A stretch of 64,000 bases of DNA from Ga0077527 sp964531455 (GTDB lineage: Bacteria > Pseudomonadota > Gammaproteobacteria > Burkholderiales > SG8-41). The position numbers and the translations under genes are program-made. Positions within the stretch are counted from its first letter, which is position 1. The number at the start of each line of letters is the position of its first letter. The stretch lies in NCBI GenBank assembly GCA_964531455.1, contig CAZHFZ010000010.1:1-64000 (forward strand), given 5' to 3'. A model generated the notes under the pieces. The model ran no database searches, was not told where the DNA came from, and was given only the letters and a program-made list of their open reading frames with translations. Below are positions 39,240 through 48,722 of this stretch, one piece after another.

Positions 39240-42200
39240 ATGATCGAATTACCGATACCAACCATGTTGATCAACTTGAGCGCACAGCTTTGCGTGGCCC
39301 ATTGCTGGCGCATAGTCCGCAGACGTTTGTCAGCGCTATCAATCCTATCCGTGATGGTTCTGACGGTACTGTCTGCAAGCGACGTCCGGGCGCAAGCCGG
39401 GTTTCAGGCGGCAGGTGCAGCGCAAAGCGGAACGGGCGCGGTGACCGTACCCTGGCCCGCACACCAAGCAGGGGATATTGCATTGCTGTTCGTCGAAAGC
39501 CGGCAGGCTGAAGCCGTAACGCTGTCTACGCCGGCTGGATTCGCAGCGGTTGCAAACAGTCCGCAGTTCACGGCGTCCGATGCATTGGCCCCCAACACCG
39601 GTACCCGACTGACGGTGTTCTGGGCGCGCGCTACGTCAGCGGCGATGGCATCTCCTACCGTTGCAGATCCGGGTGATCATGTGCACGCGCGCATCCTCAC
39701 ATATCGACGCGTCGTCAGCAGCGGCACGCCTTGGGATGTCACCGGAGGCGGTGCCGAGAGCGGCGCGAACAACACGACGCTGAGCGTGACCGGCGTCACC
39801 ACCACCGTAGACAACACGCGTGTGGTTCAGGCGGCGTCGCGTAACAATGACAGCGCCACTACCGGATTTAGCGGCCAAACAAACCTCGGGCTGACGGGTA
39901 TTGGCGAACGTTCCGATACGGGCACCAACCTTGGCGATGGCGGCGGCATCGGCGTCTGGGACGGTCTGCGGGTCGTGGCCGGAGTCATCGGTCCCACGGC
40001 GGTCACGGTGACGAGTTCGGTTAATGCCTTCCTGACCATCGCGCTGCGCCCTGCCACCACGTATTACAGCCGGGCCTCGGCAGGCTGGTCTGTCGGAACC
40101 ACCTGGAGCACCGAGGGCTGCAACGGCGTGACTGCCAGCGCGGCTCCGTATGCAGGCTCGGATGTAGTGATCTGTAATGGACACACGGTCACGCTGGACA
40201 CAAATTCGGCGAACCTCAATTCACTGAACATACAGACGACCGGGGTTCTGAATATCGGCAGCAGCGGAGCCGGACGTACGCTGACCGTAAGTCCCGCATT
40301 GCCATCGCCCCCCGGAACCATCATCAATGATGGCACCTTGCGTTACAACACCGCGGGTAATCACACGATAACCACCAACGGCACATTCACCAACAACGGA
40401 ACCTTTACCTCGGCAGCGGGCATTGCCGGTACCCGCTCGTTTACGGCGACGGGCCTGATCACCAATACCGGAACGATCCGGTTCAATGGTACAGCGGTAA
40501 CCACCATCAACGCCAACGGCGGGTTCACCAACAACGGAACATTTGATGTCGACGCCGCGTCGAATCTGACTCATACATTCAATGTCCGTTCGACGTTCAC
40601 CAATAACGGCACCGTGCAGTTCCGGCCGGATGGCAACAGTTTTGTATCGACCAATTTCACGACCGGCGCACCGGTCGTCGGCAGCGTGCTGACCGGCAGT
40701 GCTGGCAGCACGACGTTTTACAACGCCACAGTCAACAACAGCGGTGGCCTGACGCTGTCGGGCACGCACAACATGAATGTGCTCAACGCGCTGACACTGA
40801 CAACCGGGCCAATCATTACCAATGCCAACTATGTCTATGTTGCCAGCACCACGGCGATCGCCAGTGTGGGTGGCAATGATTTTGTGATTGGCAATCTGCG
40901 CATGAACTTCAATGCCGGCGCAAATATCACGCGCGTATTTGCGGTCGGAAGTGGTTTGGCACCGAACGCCCGATATACGCCGGTCAATATCCGTTTTGGC
41001 AGTGTAACCGCGACTGGTGATTTTACGGTCAGCACGACTGGTGCTGATCATCCGCAGATCGGTACATCTCCAATCAATCCGGCGCAGAGTGTGAATCGGT
41101 TTTGGACGTTGACGAACGACAGTGTTGGCTTCCAGAGCGTTAACGGCAACAACAGAGTGATATTCACCTATGTCAACCCGGCGGACATTGATGTTGGTGT
41201 GGCGGTGCCGTTCGTGGTTGGTCGCTACAACGCGCCGACGTGGACGTCGATCACCCCGACCGTGGCGGTACCCAATGTGACTTTGCCGGCGGCTGCGGTA
41301 ACCAATGCAACGATGGCTGGATCGGCCGATTATGTAATAGGAGAGGCTGCGCCGGTGGTGCCGCCGCCCGGGGATTTGAATGCCTTTGAAACAACGACGG
41401 GTGCCGGTGCAATTACGGGACGTATTTTCACCAAGCTGGTCGGCACCAACTTCAACCTGGATATCGTCGCCATACTGGCGGGCGCACAGCACGCGACATT
41501 TACCAATACTGTGTTGGTGGATCTGGTGACCGGTTCGACCGGTGGGCTGAACTGTCCTGGCGCACCGGTAGCGATTGCCGGCACTTCGCAGAACGTCAAC
41601 CTTGTGAACGGCCGGGGTACCACGGGTGCTTTCAATATTGCGGCAACTGCTTATCGCGACGTGCGGGTACGGGTACGTTTTCCGGTCATTGCGCCAACGG
41701 TAACCAGTTGTTCGACGGATAACTTTTCGATCCGTCCGACCGCTTTGACCGTGACGTCATCGAATGCCACGCAAACCGGGACATCTGGAACCCCTGCCAT
41801 CAAGACCGGAGCGAATTTCAATCTTGCTGCAACCGCGATCCCGGGATACGACGGTACGCCAACCATCAATAACGCACTGGTGACCGGCACGCCCACAGCC
41901 GGCACCATTGGCGGCAGCTTCGGCGTTGCGCCCATTGGAACCGGCATCGCGGCAGGCAACAGCTTTTTCTACAGCGAGGTTGGTCATTTTGGACTGGGCA
42001 CCAATGCGGTTTTTGATTCGGGATTCACCAGTGTCGATTCTGGGGGCGGTGACTGCACCAACGACTTCTCCAACGCGTTGGTGGGCGGGCGCTACGGCTG
42101 CAACTTCGGCAGCACCGCGGTGACTCAATCGACGGGCGTCAGCGGCTTCGGTCGTTTCATTCCCGACAATTTCAACGTGACCTACAACGTACCGGCGATT

Positions 42201-43199
42201 GCGCCGGCCTGTGCGGGTTTCAGTTATGTCGGACAGAGCTTCAACTATACAACCGTGCCGGTGATGACGATCACGGCGCGCAACGGCACGAACAACGGCC
42301 TCACCAATGCCACGACGGTCAACTACGCCGGCAGTTATGCGAAGTTCACCAATGCCCAGCTGGCGCTGGCGCCTTACGACACGAAGGCTGGCCGATATCT
42401 GCGCTTTGATACTTTGGGCGGGGGCAACACGCCGGACCTCGACCGCAGCGGCTTGCCGGATCCACTGACTGCAGACCCGGTGATCAGTGCATTCACTGCC
42501 GGTGTGGGAACGTTTACGTTTTCCGGGGGTACCGGGTTCGGTTTTGCGCGCAGCGCTGCGACGCCCAGCGCGCCTTTCGATGCCGACATCGCACTGCGCC
42601 TGAACGTCATCGATACCGATAGTGTCGAATTTGCCGGCAATCCTGCTTCATTCGGCACCGCCAGTTCTGGTGGCGGCATCCTGTTCAGTGATGGTATTGC
42701 GGCAACCACCACCGACAAGCTGCAGCGCTACGGTCGACTGCGCATCGGCGGCGCCAGCGGGTCGCAGGTGTTGCCGCTGCGACTGCCGGTGGAGGCGCAG
42801 TACTGGACCGGCACCGCATTCGTGACCAATACGCTGGATTCATGCACCACGCTGGCCGCGAACAATGTCGGGCTCGGCAATTACAGTGGTAGTCTCAATG
42901 TCGGTGAAACCACGCCGAGCATTGTCAGCAGTCCCTTGCAGGCAGGACGTAGCGCGATTCGGCTGAGTGCGCCGGGTTCCGCCAACCCGGGCAGCGTGGA
43001 TGTCACGCTGAATCTCGGCGGCGGCGCAACGGCGGATGCCTGTCCTGCATTTGCGCCGGCAGCTGTTGCGGGCAATAAAACTCATCTGCGTGGAGCCTGG
43101 TGCAATCCCCCGGGCACTTACACCAAGGATCCTTCAGCCAGGGCGCGGTTCGGTGTCACGCGTGGGGCCGATCAGTCGATATATCGTAGGGAGCAGTAG
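39240..43199 (+). CDS. mshQ: MshQ-like giant secreted protein (DUF6701)
   Basis: About 1319 residues, the largest gene here. A signal peptide region (RRRLSALSILSVMVLTVLSASDVRAQ) is followed by an immunoglobulin-like beta domain (GSRLTVFW-type segment as TRLTVFWARA), a Thr/Asn-rich beta-helix-like middle with repeated FTNNGTF turns, and a C-terminal half starting near CSTDNFSIRPTALTV that matches the DUF6701 domain of MshQ. It is probably exported and may act as a pilus-associated adhesin or tip protein; that role is inferred. Starts at TTG 39225, ATG 39240 and ATG 39264 are all possible. Confidence 0.78.
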   Translation: MIELPIPTMLINLSAQLCVAHCWRIVRRRLSALSILSVMVLTVLSASDVRAQAGFQAAGAAQSGTGAVTVPWPAHQAGDIALLFVESRQAEAVTLSTPAGFAAVANSPQFTASDALAPNTGTRLTVFWARATSAAMASPTVADPGDHVHARILTYRRVVSSGTPWDVTGGGAESGANNTTLSVTGVTTTVDNTRVVQAASRNNDSATTGFSGQTNLGLTGIGERSDTGTNLGDGGGIGVWDGLRVVAGVIGPTAVTVTSSVNAFLTIALRPATTYYSRASAGWSVGTTWSTEGCNGVTASAAPYAGSDVVICNGHTVTLDTNSANLNSLNIQTTGVLNIGSSGAGRTLTVSPALPSPPGTIINDGTLRYNTAGNHTITTNGTFTNNGTFTSAAGIAGTRSFTATGLITNTGTIRFNGTAVTTINANGGFTNNGTFDVDAASNLTHTFNVRSTFTNNGTVQFRPDGNSFVSTNFTTGAPVVGSVLTGSAGSTTFYNATVNNSGGLTLSGTHNMNVLNALTLTTGPIITNANYVYVASTTAIASVGGNDFVIGNLRMNFNAGANITRVFAVGSGLAPNARYTPVNIRFGSVTATGDFTVSTTGADHPQIGTSPINPAQSVNRFWTLTNDSVGFQSVNGNNRVIFTYVNPADIDVGVAVPFVVGRYNAPTWTSITPTVAVPNVTLPAAAVTNATMAGSADYVIGEAAPVVPPPGDLNAFETTTGAGAITGRIFTKLVGTNFNLDIVAILAGAQHATFTNTVLVDLVTGSTGGLNCPGAPVAIAGTSQNVNLVNGRGTTGAFNIAATAYRDVRVRVRFPVIAPTVTSCSTDNFSIRPTALTVTSSNATQTGTSGTPAIKTGANFNLAATAIPGYDGTPTINNALVTGTPTAGTIGGSFGVAPIGTGIAAGNSFFYSEVGHFGLGTNAVFDSGFTSVDSGGGDCTNDFSNALVGGRYGCNFGSTAVTQSTGVSGFGRFIPDNFNVTYNVPAIAPACAGFSYVGQSFNYTTVPVMTITARNGTNNGLTNATTVNYAGSYAKFTNAQLALAPYDTKAGRYLRFDTLGGGNTPDLDRSGLPDPLTADPVISAFTAGVGTFTFSGGTGFGFARSAATPSAPFDADIALRLNVIDTDSVEFAGNPASFGTASSGGGILFSDGIAATTTDKLQRYGRLRIGGASGSQVLPLRLPVEAQYWTGTAFVTNTLDSCTTLAANNVGLGNYSGSLNVGETTPSIVSSPLQAGRSAIRLSAPGSANPGSVDVTLNLGGGATADACPAFAPAAVAGNKTHLRGAWCNPPGTYTKDPSARARFGVTRGADQSIYRREQ
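40386..40612 (+). repeat. TTCACCAACAACGGAAC repeats inside mshQ
   Basis: The 17-mer occurs exactly at 40386-40402 and 40524-40540, and with two mismatches at 40596-40612. The spacings of 138 and 72 bp are whole numbers of codons (46 and 24). Each encodes FTNNGT, so these mark coils of a repetitive beta structure. Confidence 0.8.
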
Positions 43200-43383
43200 T
43201 TCGGGCACTAGCAGTAGTAGGTCATAAATGGATGATTTTTTAAATATTCAATTAAATCAATTGGTTAATAATATTCATGCGATTTTGTAAATTGACGCAC
43301 ATCAGAAAAGCATTATAAGTATTTGACAACATTGGAAAATATGCTAGTTTTGGCCAATTTGGTGCAACACGGCTCAGGAACCC
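43200..43383 (+). promoter_or_regulatory. AT-rich promoter region of the mshI-N operon
   Basis: 184 bp without a gene. It contains the second AAATCAATTGGTTA element (43254-43267), a strong sigma-70 promoter TTGACG (43292-43297)-N16-TATAAG (43314-43319), and a second possible -35 TTGACA (43323-43328) whose partner TAGTTT (43345-43350) is weak. It divides the pilus locus into two transcription units. Confidence 0.7.
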
Positions 43384-44316
43384 ATGAATCTGTTCGGTAA
43401 AAGTCGGCGTCCCGGCTGGTTGTGCCTCAACCTGCATCCTGATCGGGTGGACCTCTCGCACGTTCTGCTTGCAGGCAAGCCGCGCCCCGAAGTGTTGTTG
43501 TGCGAGTCGTTTCGCAAGGAAGGCGACGATGTCGTGACACTCAAACGGCTGCGGCGTGAACTCGGCCTTGACCGCTATCACTGCATGACCATGCTGAAGA
43601 CGCATGACTATCAGATGTTTCCGGTGGACGCTCCGAAGGTGCCGGAGGCCGAGGCCCGCAGCGCGGTGCGCTGGGCTATCAAGGACATGCTGGACTATCC
43701 CGTTGATGCGGCGATGGTGGATGCCGTGAGCGTACCCGCGAACGAGGCTGGCGGACGGGCTGCGCAGATGCTGGCTGTGGCCGCGCGCAACGAACTGATC
43801 GCGTCGACAGTAAAGCCGTTTAATGACGCCAATATAGAACTCGATGTGATCGACATTCCCGAGTTTGCGCAGCGCAATGTTGCGAAGCAGCTTGAGGACC
43901 AAGGCCGCGGACTGGCGATGCTGTGTTTTGATGAGGCTGCGGCGACTCTGACATTTACCAGTGGTGGTGAACTTTATCAGTCGCGGCGAATCGATGTTTC
44001 GATGAAGGATTTCGCCGGCGATGCGCCTGCGGAAAGTCTTTACGACCGCGTCGCACTCGAATTGCAGCGTTCGCTCGACCATTTTGACCGGCAGTTCCGC
44101 AATGTTGCCGTGTCGCGCGTGGTGATCTCGCAGGTGCCGGGCGGGGATAAGCTGGCTGAATACCTCAACAGCAATCTGACGCTGCCGGTGGAAATGTTCG
44201 ACCTGGAAAAGATCATGGATTTTCCGGGTGTGCCGGAGTTGCGCGACCCGTTGCGGCAGACACAATGTCTGCAACTCATCGGCGCAGCGATGCGCGAAGA
44301 GGTTGCGGCGCGATGA
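43384..44316 (+). CDS. mshI: MSHA biogenesis protein MshI (PilM-like)
   Basis: 310-residue cytoplasmic protein of the MshI/PilM actin-like family. Segments such as RPGWLCLNLHPDRVDLSHV, HDYQMFPVDAPKVPEAEARSAV and LQRSLDHFDRQF are typical. MshI is thought to link cytoplasmic ATPase activity to the inner-membrane PilN- and PilO-like proteins. It begins the second operon of the locus, with each following gene overlapping or abutting the last. Confidence 0.88.
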   Translation: MNLFGKSRRPGWLCLNLHPDRVDLSHVLLAGKPRPEVLLCESFRKEGDDVVTLKRLRRELGLDRYHCMTMLKTHDYQMFPVDAPKVPEAEARSAVRWAIKDMLDYPVDAAMVDAVSVPANEAGGRAAQMLAVAARNELIASTVKPFNDANIELDVIDIPEFAQRNVAKQLEDQGRGLAMLCFDEAAATLTFTSGGELYQSRRIDVSMKDFAGDAPAESLYDRVALELQRSLDHFDRQFRNVAVSRVVISQVPGGDKLAEYLNSNLTLPVEMFDLEKIMDFPGVPELRDPLRQTQCLQLIGAAMREEVAAR

Positions 44317-44993
44317 GCCAGTACATCAACCTTCTCGGCCCGTTATTCCGCAGACAGCGCCTGGCGCTGTCGTTGAATCGCGCAGCGCTGTTACTGGGTT
44401 TTACGCTGGCGGCTTTGCTGATGGTACTGGCGTATGAAGATCAGCGCGTCGAGGGTTTGCGCGAGGAACTGGCTTCAGCGCAGGCGCTGATGAAGGCGCA
44501 GAACGCCTATACCAGCCGGCTCAAGGGCGATGGTGCGGAAAAGGGCGCGACGGCAATCGACAATGACATCCAGAGGCTGGAGGCCGATTTGAAATCGGCG
44601 CGAGACAGCATGGACGTGCTGGAAGGCGGCGCATTGGGCAACCGCGACGGTTTCGCGCGTTACATGCAGGCGTTTTCCCGGCAGGCCATTGACGGGTTAT
44701 GGTTGACTGGTTTCTCTGTCGGGGGCGCCGGCGATGTGAGCATTCAGGGGCGCGTCGTCAAAGCCGAGCTTGTGCCGACCTACATTCAGCGTTTGAACAA
44801 CGAGCCGGCGCTGAAGGGCCGCGCATTTTCCGCCCTGGAAGTCCATCGGCCTGTGCCGAAAACCGGTGCTGATGCGGCAGGCGGTAAAGAGGTGCAGGCG
44901 GACCCGGGCGCCGCGCCGCGTTACTTTGAGTTTGCGCTGGCTACTTCCGAGCCTGCGGCTCAGGGCGCCGAAGCGCGCGGGGAGAAACGCTGA
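44313..44993 (+). CDS. PilN-like MSHA assembly protein
   Basis: 226-residue bitopic inner-membrane protein: short cytoplasmic N terminus (MSQYINLLGPLFRRQ), one membrane helix (LLLGFTLAALLMVLAY), a periplasmic coiled coil (about 50-110) and a ferredoxin-like domain. It starts ATGA-coupled to mshI. In PilMNOP-type modules PilN bridges the cytoplasmic PilM and the periplasmic PilO, and the same order holds here. Some MSHA loci name this gene mshI1 or mshI2, so no symbol is given. Confidence 0.78.
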   Translation: MSQYINLLGPLFRRQRLALSLNRAALLLGFTLAALLMVLAYEDQRVEGLREELASAQALMKAQNAYTSRLKGDGAEKGATAIDNDIQRLEADLKSARDSMDVLEGGALGNRDGFARYMQAFSRQAIDGLWLTGFSVGGAGDVSIQGRVVKAELVPTYIQRLNNEPALKGRAFSALEVHRPVPKTGADAAGGKEVQADPGAAPRYFEFALATSEPAAQGAEARGEKR

Positions 44994-45679
44994 TGCGCCG
45001 TTTCGCCGTAATGTGGCGGCAATTTAGCGATAAATTTGCCATTCGTTCACTGCGCGAACGTGCGCTGATGACGGGTGGTGCGATTGCTGTGGTGGTTCTG
45101 CTGTTCGATGCGCTGGCGCTGAATCCGCTTGCAGTCCAGCATAAACGGTTGAACGGGCAGGTTGCCGAGGCCCGTGCCGCGATCAAGGCTGGTGAGCAGG
45201 TGCTTGCGGCTGGAGGTGAAACGGCTGACCCGGATGAAGTGAAGCGCCGGTATCGTGACGGACTGCGCAAGCAGATTGCCGAAATTGACGGAAAATTGCA
45301 GGGTTTGCAGAAGCAACTGGTGCCGCCGGACCAGGTCGCAAACCTTCTTGAGGGCGTACTGGCGCGTGAGCGCGGTTTGGCGTTGGTGAGCCTGCGCAAA
45401 CTACCGGTGCAGCAGTTCCAGACCACCGCAGGTTCAGCGGTCAAGAGCAGTGAAGGCAAGGGCGGCGCTTCGGCTGAGCGCAGCATTTATCAGCACAGTT
45501 TCGAAATCGAGATCGAAGGCTCCTATGTCGAGTTGCACGGGTATCTGGCGCATCTCGAGAAGCTCCCCTGGCAATTATTCTGGGGCAAGGCTGAACTCGA
45601 TGCGGGAAAGCATCCGCGCCTGATACTGAAGCTAACAGTGCATACTCTGAGCATGAACAAAGTCTGGTTGGTTGTATGA
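44993..45679 (+). CDS. mshJ: MshJ (PilO-like) MSHA assembly protein
   Basis: 228-residue inner-membrane protein with one N-terminal helix (ALMTGGAIAVVVLLFDALAL), a periplasmic coiled coil (RYRDGLRKQIAEIDGKLQGLQKQ) and a PilO-like beta domain with HSFEIEIEGSYVELHGYLAHLEKLPW, the most conserved MshJ segment. The last base of the preceding stop is the first of its ATG. It should heterodimerise with the PilN-like protein. Confidence 0.85.
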   Translation: MRRFAVMWRQFSDKFAIRSLRERALMTGGAIAVVVLLFDALALNPLAVQHKRLNGQVAEARAAIKAGEQVLAAGGETADPDEVKRRYRDGLRKQIAEIDGKLQGLQKQLVPPDQVANLLEGVLARERGLALVSLRKLPVQQFQTTAGSAVKSSEGKGGASAERSIYQHSFEIEIEGSYVELHGYLAHLEKLPWQLFWGKAELDAGKHPRLILKLTVHTLSMNKVWLVV

Positions 45680-46035
45680 AGTTATTGCTTGCACTGGTTT
45701 TGGGAATAGCAACTACGGGTCTAGCGGCGGCGCAGGCCATGTCCGATCCAACGCGTCCACCCGGTGGGCTTGCGGACGCCTCCGAAGCTGTCGGTACAGG
45801 TGGTCCGGTGCTACAGTCCGTCATGTTGTCGCCATCGCGCAAGGTGGCGGTGATCAGTGGCGAAATGGTGGTGTTGGGCGGGCGTTATGGTTCATCCCGG
45901 CTGGTGCGTTTGACCGAGACCGAGGCAGTATTGAAAAATGGTGCAGACGTGACCGTATTGCGGCTGCATCCCCAGGTCGTCAAGCGCACGGCTGGTTCCG
46001 AAGCTGGTAAAAACGTCACGAAGACAACAAAGTGA
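45676..46035 (+). CDS. mshK: MshK-like periplasmic protein
   Basis: 119-residue protein with a signal peptide (MKLLLALVLGIATTGLAAAQA), the conserved SDPTRPP motif at the mature N terminus and a small beta domain (VLQSVMLSPSRKVAVISGEMVVLGGRYG) similar to the HR domain of GspC and PilP. It probably connects the inner-membrane proteins to the secretin. Overlaps both neighbours (ATGA with mshJ, GTGA with mshL). Confidence 0.85.
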   Translation: MKLLLALVLGIATTGLAAAQAMSDPTRPPGGLADASEAVGTGGPVLQSVMLSPSRKVAVISGEMVVLGGRYGSSRLVRLTETEAVLKNGADVTVLRLHPQVVKRTAGSEAGKNVTKTTK

Positions 46036-47810
46036 ACATCATCAGGCGGAACAATATAAAACCTTGGGCAGCCCTTGCGATCATCGTGCTGATGGCGGGC
46101 TGTGCGGAGACCCCGCGCCAGCAGGGCAGCGCTACTCTGGATTCCATTAATCGCGAACTCGATCAGGCTGCGCAGAACCGCAAGGTTGTGCCGCCATCTG
46201 ATGCGGTCAGTCGCGCATTGCTGCCGCCGCTGATGGTTGAAATGCCGCGGGCAGATACGCAAAAACCCGACACGCGTTTTGATCTGTCGGTCAGCAACGC
46301 CCCGGCCAGCCAGGTTTTTCTGGCGATCGTATCCGGTACCCGCTACAGCATGGTGCTGCATCCCGACGTCAAGGGCGACCTGTCGGTGAACCTCAAGGAT
46401 GTGACCGTCACCGAGGCCCTTGATACGCTGCGGGATCTTTATGGTTTCGATTACATTGCGCAGGGCAACCGCATCACGGTTCTGCCTGCGACGCTGCAAA
46501 CCCGCATTTTCAAGGTGAACTACCTGCAGGCGCTGCGTCGCGGTCAGACCGAAACCCGCGTCAGCTCCGGTTCCATTACCGACGGCTCGAGCAGCCCCGG
46601 TTCGCCGGCCCCCGGTGCGACACCTGTCCCGACAACGGGGCCGACCGGTTCGAGCGGCACCAGGGCAACGGAGAGTTCCCGGGTCACTACGACTTCTGAT
46701 TCCAATTTCTGGGGCGACACCCAGAAATCGCTGACCGCGATACTCGGTGGTGCACCAGGACGTAGCGTCGTGGTCAATCCGCAATCCGGCGTGATCGTTG
46801 TTCGTGCAATGCCGAACGAACTGCGCGGCGTCGAGCAGTTCCTCGGTGCAATGCAGCTGATTGTCGAGCGCCAGGTCATGCTGGAAGCCAAGATCATCGA
46901 GGTCACGCTGCGTGACGGGTTTCAGGCGGGTATCAACTGGGCGGGCTTCCGTGATGGCAACACACGTTTCGGTGCCGGCGTCATAACACCTGGCACCGTT
47001 TTGCAGCGGGAAGGGGCCATCGGTTCGGCGACTGCCAGGGCTCCGGACGGCACGCTGCGGGCGGACTCAGTTTTTGCCGGGGGTTCTGTCGGTGCGGTGG
47101 CGAGCGGCCTTGCACTGGGCGCAGGCGCTGCGGGCGGATTGTTCGGTTTGGCCTTGCAGACCCAGAATTTCGCCGCTTTGCTGACGTTCCTGGAGACTCA
47201 GGGCGGCGTCAACGTGCTGTCGAGCCCGAGGGTGGCGACGATCAACAACCAGAAAGCCGTGCTGAAGGTGGGCACCGACGACTTCTTCGTCACTAACGTC
47301 AGCACCACGTCGAGTACCAGCGGTACCAGCACCACCGTGACGCCGACCATTACCGTGGCACCGTTTTTCTCGGGCATCGCACTTGATGTGACGCCACAGA
47401 TCGACGACAACAGCAGCATCATCCTGCACATTCATCCGTCGGTCAGCAATGTTGTCGAGAAGAACAAGATCATCGATCTCGGGACGCTGGGCGTATTTAC
47501 GCTGCCGCTGGCGTCGAGCGAAGTCAATGAAACCGATACCATCGTACGCGTCACCGACGGCAATATCGTTGCCATCGGCGGTTTGATGCGCCAGAAGTCG
47601 AGCAGCGAACGCAGTCAGGTTCCCGGCCTCGGGAATGCGCCCGGTATCGGGAATCTTTTCCGCCAGCGTGATACCACCAGCACCAAGAGCGAGCTCGTGA
47701 TCCTGCTGAAGCCGACCATCATCCACAGTGATCGCAACTGGCAGGAAGATCTCGTGCAGACGCGTGAACGCATCCGGGCCATGAGCGCACCGCCAGAAGC
47801 GAAGCGGTGA
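46032..47810 (+). CDS. mshL: MSHA pilus secretin
   Basis: 592-residue outer-membrane secretin through which the pilus exits. A lipoprotein signal (IIVLMAGC, C at residue 23) is followed by an STN/N0-like domain (DLSVSNAPASQVFLAI, VTVTEALDTLRDLYGF), a Ser/Thr/Pro/Gly-rich linker around residues 180-225, N1 domain and the secretin core with VLSSPRVATINNQKAVLKVG and VTPQIDDNSSIILHIHPSVS. GTG start coupled to mshK. Lipidation probably allows self-targeting or piloting to the outer membrane. Confidence 0.93.
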   Translation: MNIIRRNNIKPWAALAIIVLMAGCAETPRQQGSATLDSINRELDQAAQNRKVVPPSDAVSRALLPPLMVEMPRADTQKPDTRFDLSVSNAPASQVFLAIVSGTRYSMVLHPDVKGDLSVNLKDVTVTEALDTLRDLYGFDYIAQGNRITVLPATLQTRIFKVNYLQALRRGQTETRVSSGSITDGSSSPGSPAPGATPVPTTGPTGSSGTRATESSRVTTTSDSNFWGDTQKSLTAILGGAPGRSVVVNPQSGVIVVRAMPNELRGVEQFLGAMQLIVERQVMLEAKIIEVTLRDGFQAGINWAGFRDGNTRFGAGVITPGTVLQREGAIGSATARAPDGTLRADSVFAGGSVGAVASGLALGAGAAGGLFGLALQTQNFAALLTFLETQGGVNVLSSPRVATINNQKAVLKVGTDDFFVTNVSTTSSTSGTSTTVTPTITVAPFFSGIALDVTPQIDDNSSIILHIHPSVSNVVEKNKIIDLGTLGVFTLPLASSEVNETDTIVRVTDGNIVAIGGLMRQKSSSERSQVPGLGNAPGIGNLFRQRDTTSTKSELVILLKPTIIHSDRNWQEDLVQTRERIRAMSAPPEAKR

Positions 47811-47822
47811 TACGCTTGACCC

Positions 47823-48722
47823 ATGTACGAATCGCACTTCGGTCTGCGTGAACCCCCGTTCGGCATCACGCCGGACACCAGTTTTGCCTATGCCTGCAAC
47901 TCCCATCAGGAGGCGTTGAATACGCTTCTCGTTGCTGCGCGCAACGGCGAGGGGTTCATGAAGGTGACCGGCGAAGTCGGCACCGGCAAGACACTGTTGT
48001 GCCGGAGGTTTCTGGCGACCCTGGATGCGCGCTTTGTCTCAGCCTATATCCCCAATCCCTACCTGGAGCCGCGCACACTGATGTTTGCGCTGGCCGATGA
48101 ACTCGGCATCACGCTGCCGCGTGAAGCGGATCAGCATCATCTGCTGAAGGAGCTTTCACGGGCGCTGCTCAATTTTGCCCGGCAGGGCAAGACCGTTGTG
48201 CTTTGCCTCGACGAGGCGCAGGCCATGCCGCAGGAAACGCTGGAGGCGTTGCGACTGCTGACCAATCTCGAGACCGAGAAACGCAAGCTGCTGCAAGTGG
48301 TGTTGTTTGGCCAGCCGGAACTGGACCAGCGGCTGGCGCAAACTTCGATACGCCAGCTGCGGCAGCGCATCACTTTTCAGTACCGCCTGTCGATGCTGAA
48401 AGAAAAAGAGGTTGATCACTATCTTTCCCACCGCTTGCGGGTCGCCGGTTACCGCGGCGGCCAGTTGTTTGTGCCCGCCGCCGTGCGGCGTCTGCATCGC
48501 GCCAGCGGAGGGGTGCCGCGTCTGATCAATATCATGGCGCACAAGTCCCTGTTGTTGGCGTTTGGCGAAGGCGTGCAGCAGGTGCTGCCACGGCATGTGC
48601 GCAGTGCTGCAGCGGATACTCCCGTGGCCGGAGCTGCGCGCTGGCGCTTGTTCGCGCTGTTTGCAGTGCTGACTGCTGTCGCCGCAGTTGCGATTGCCGT
48701 TTCCGTGGGGTGGCCGGCATGA
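47823..48722 (+). CDS. mshM: MshM, ExeA-like AAA ATPase
   Basis: 299-residue ATPase related to ExeA/GspA. It begins MYESHFGLREPPFGITPDT, has Walker A GEVGTGKT (50-57), Walker B VVLCLDEAQAMP, and sensor and lid segments ILGQ-like FGQPELDQRL and RQRITFQYRL. A single hydrophobic helix near the C terminus (FALFAVLTAVAAVAIAV) anchors it in the membrane. ExeA-type proteins help insert the secretin through peptidoglycan. ATGA overlap with mshN. Confidence 0.92.
   Translation: MYESHFGLREPPFGITPDTSFAYACNSHQEALNTLLVAARNGEGFMKVTGEVGTGKTLLCRRFLATLDARFVSAYIPNPYLEPRTLMFALADELGITLPREADQHHLLKELSRALLNFARQGKTVVLCLDEAQAMPQETLEALRLLTNLETEKRKLLQVVLFGQPELDQRLAQTSIRQLRQRITFQYRLSMLKEKEVDHYLSHRLRVAGYRGGQLFVPAAVRRLHRASGGVPRLINIMAHKSLLLAFGEGVQQVLPRHVRSAAADTPVAGAARWRLFALFAVLTAVAAVAIAVSVGWPA

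Noticed and set aside
40221..41492. 423-codon minus-strand open frame opposite mshQ
   Set aside because: Cysteine-, arginine- and histidine-rich translation typical of an antisense shadow; no domain and no ribosome site.
43323..43345. TTGACA with TATGCT as a promoter before mshI
   Set aside because: The spacer is only 11 bp. The TTGACG-N16-TATAAG pair just upstream is a better promoter.
43252..44274. 340-codon minus-strand open frame opposite mshI
   Set aside because: Antisense shadow of the MshI gene, with no family resemblance.
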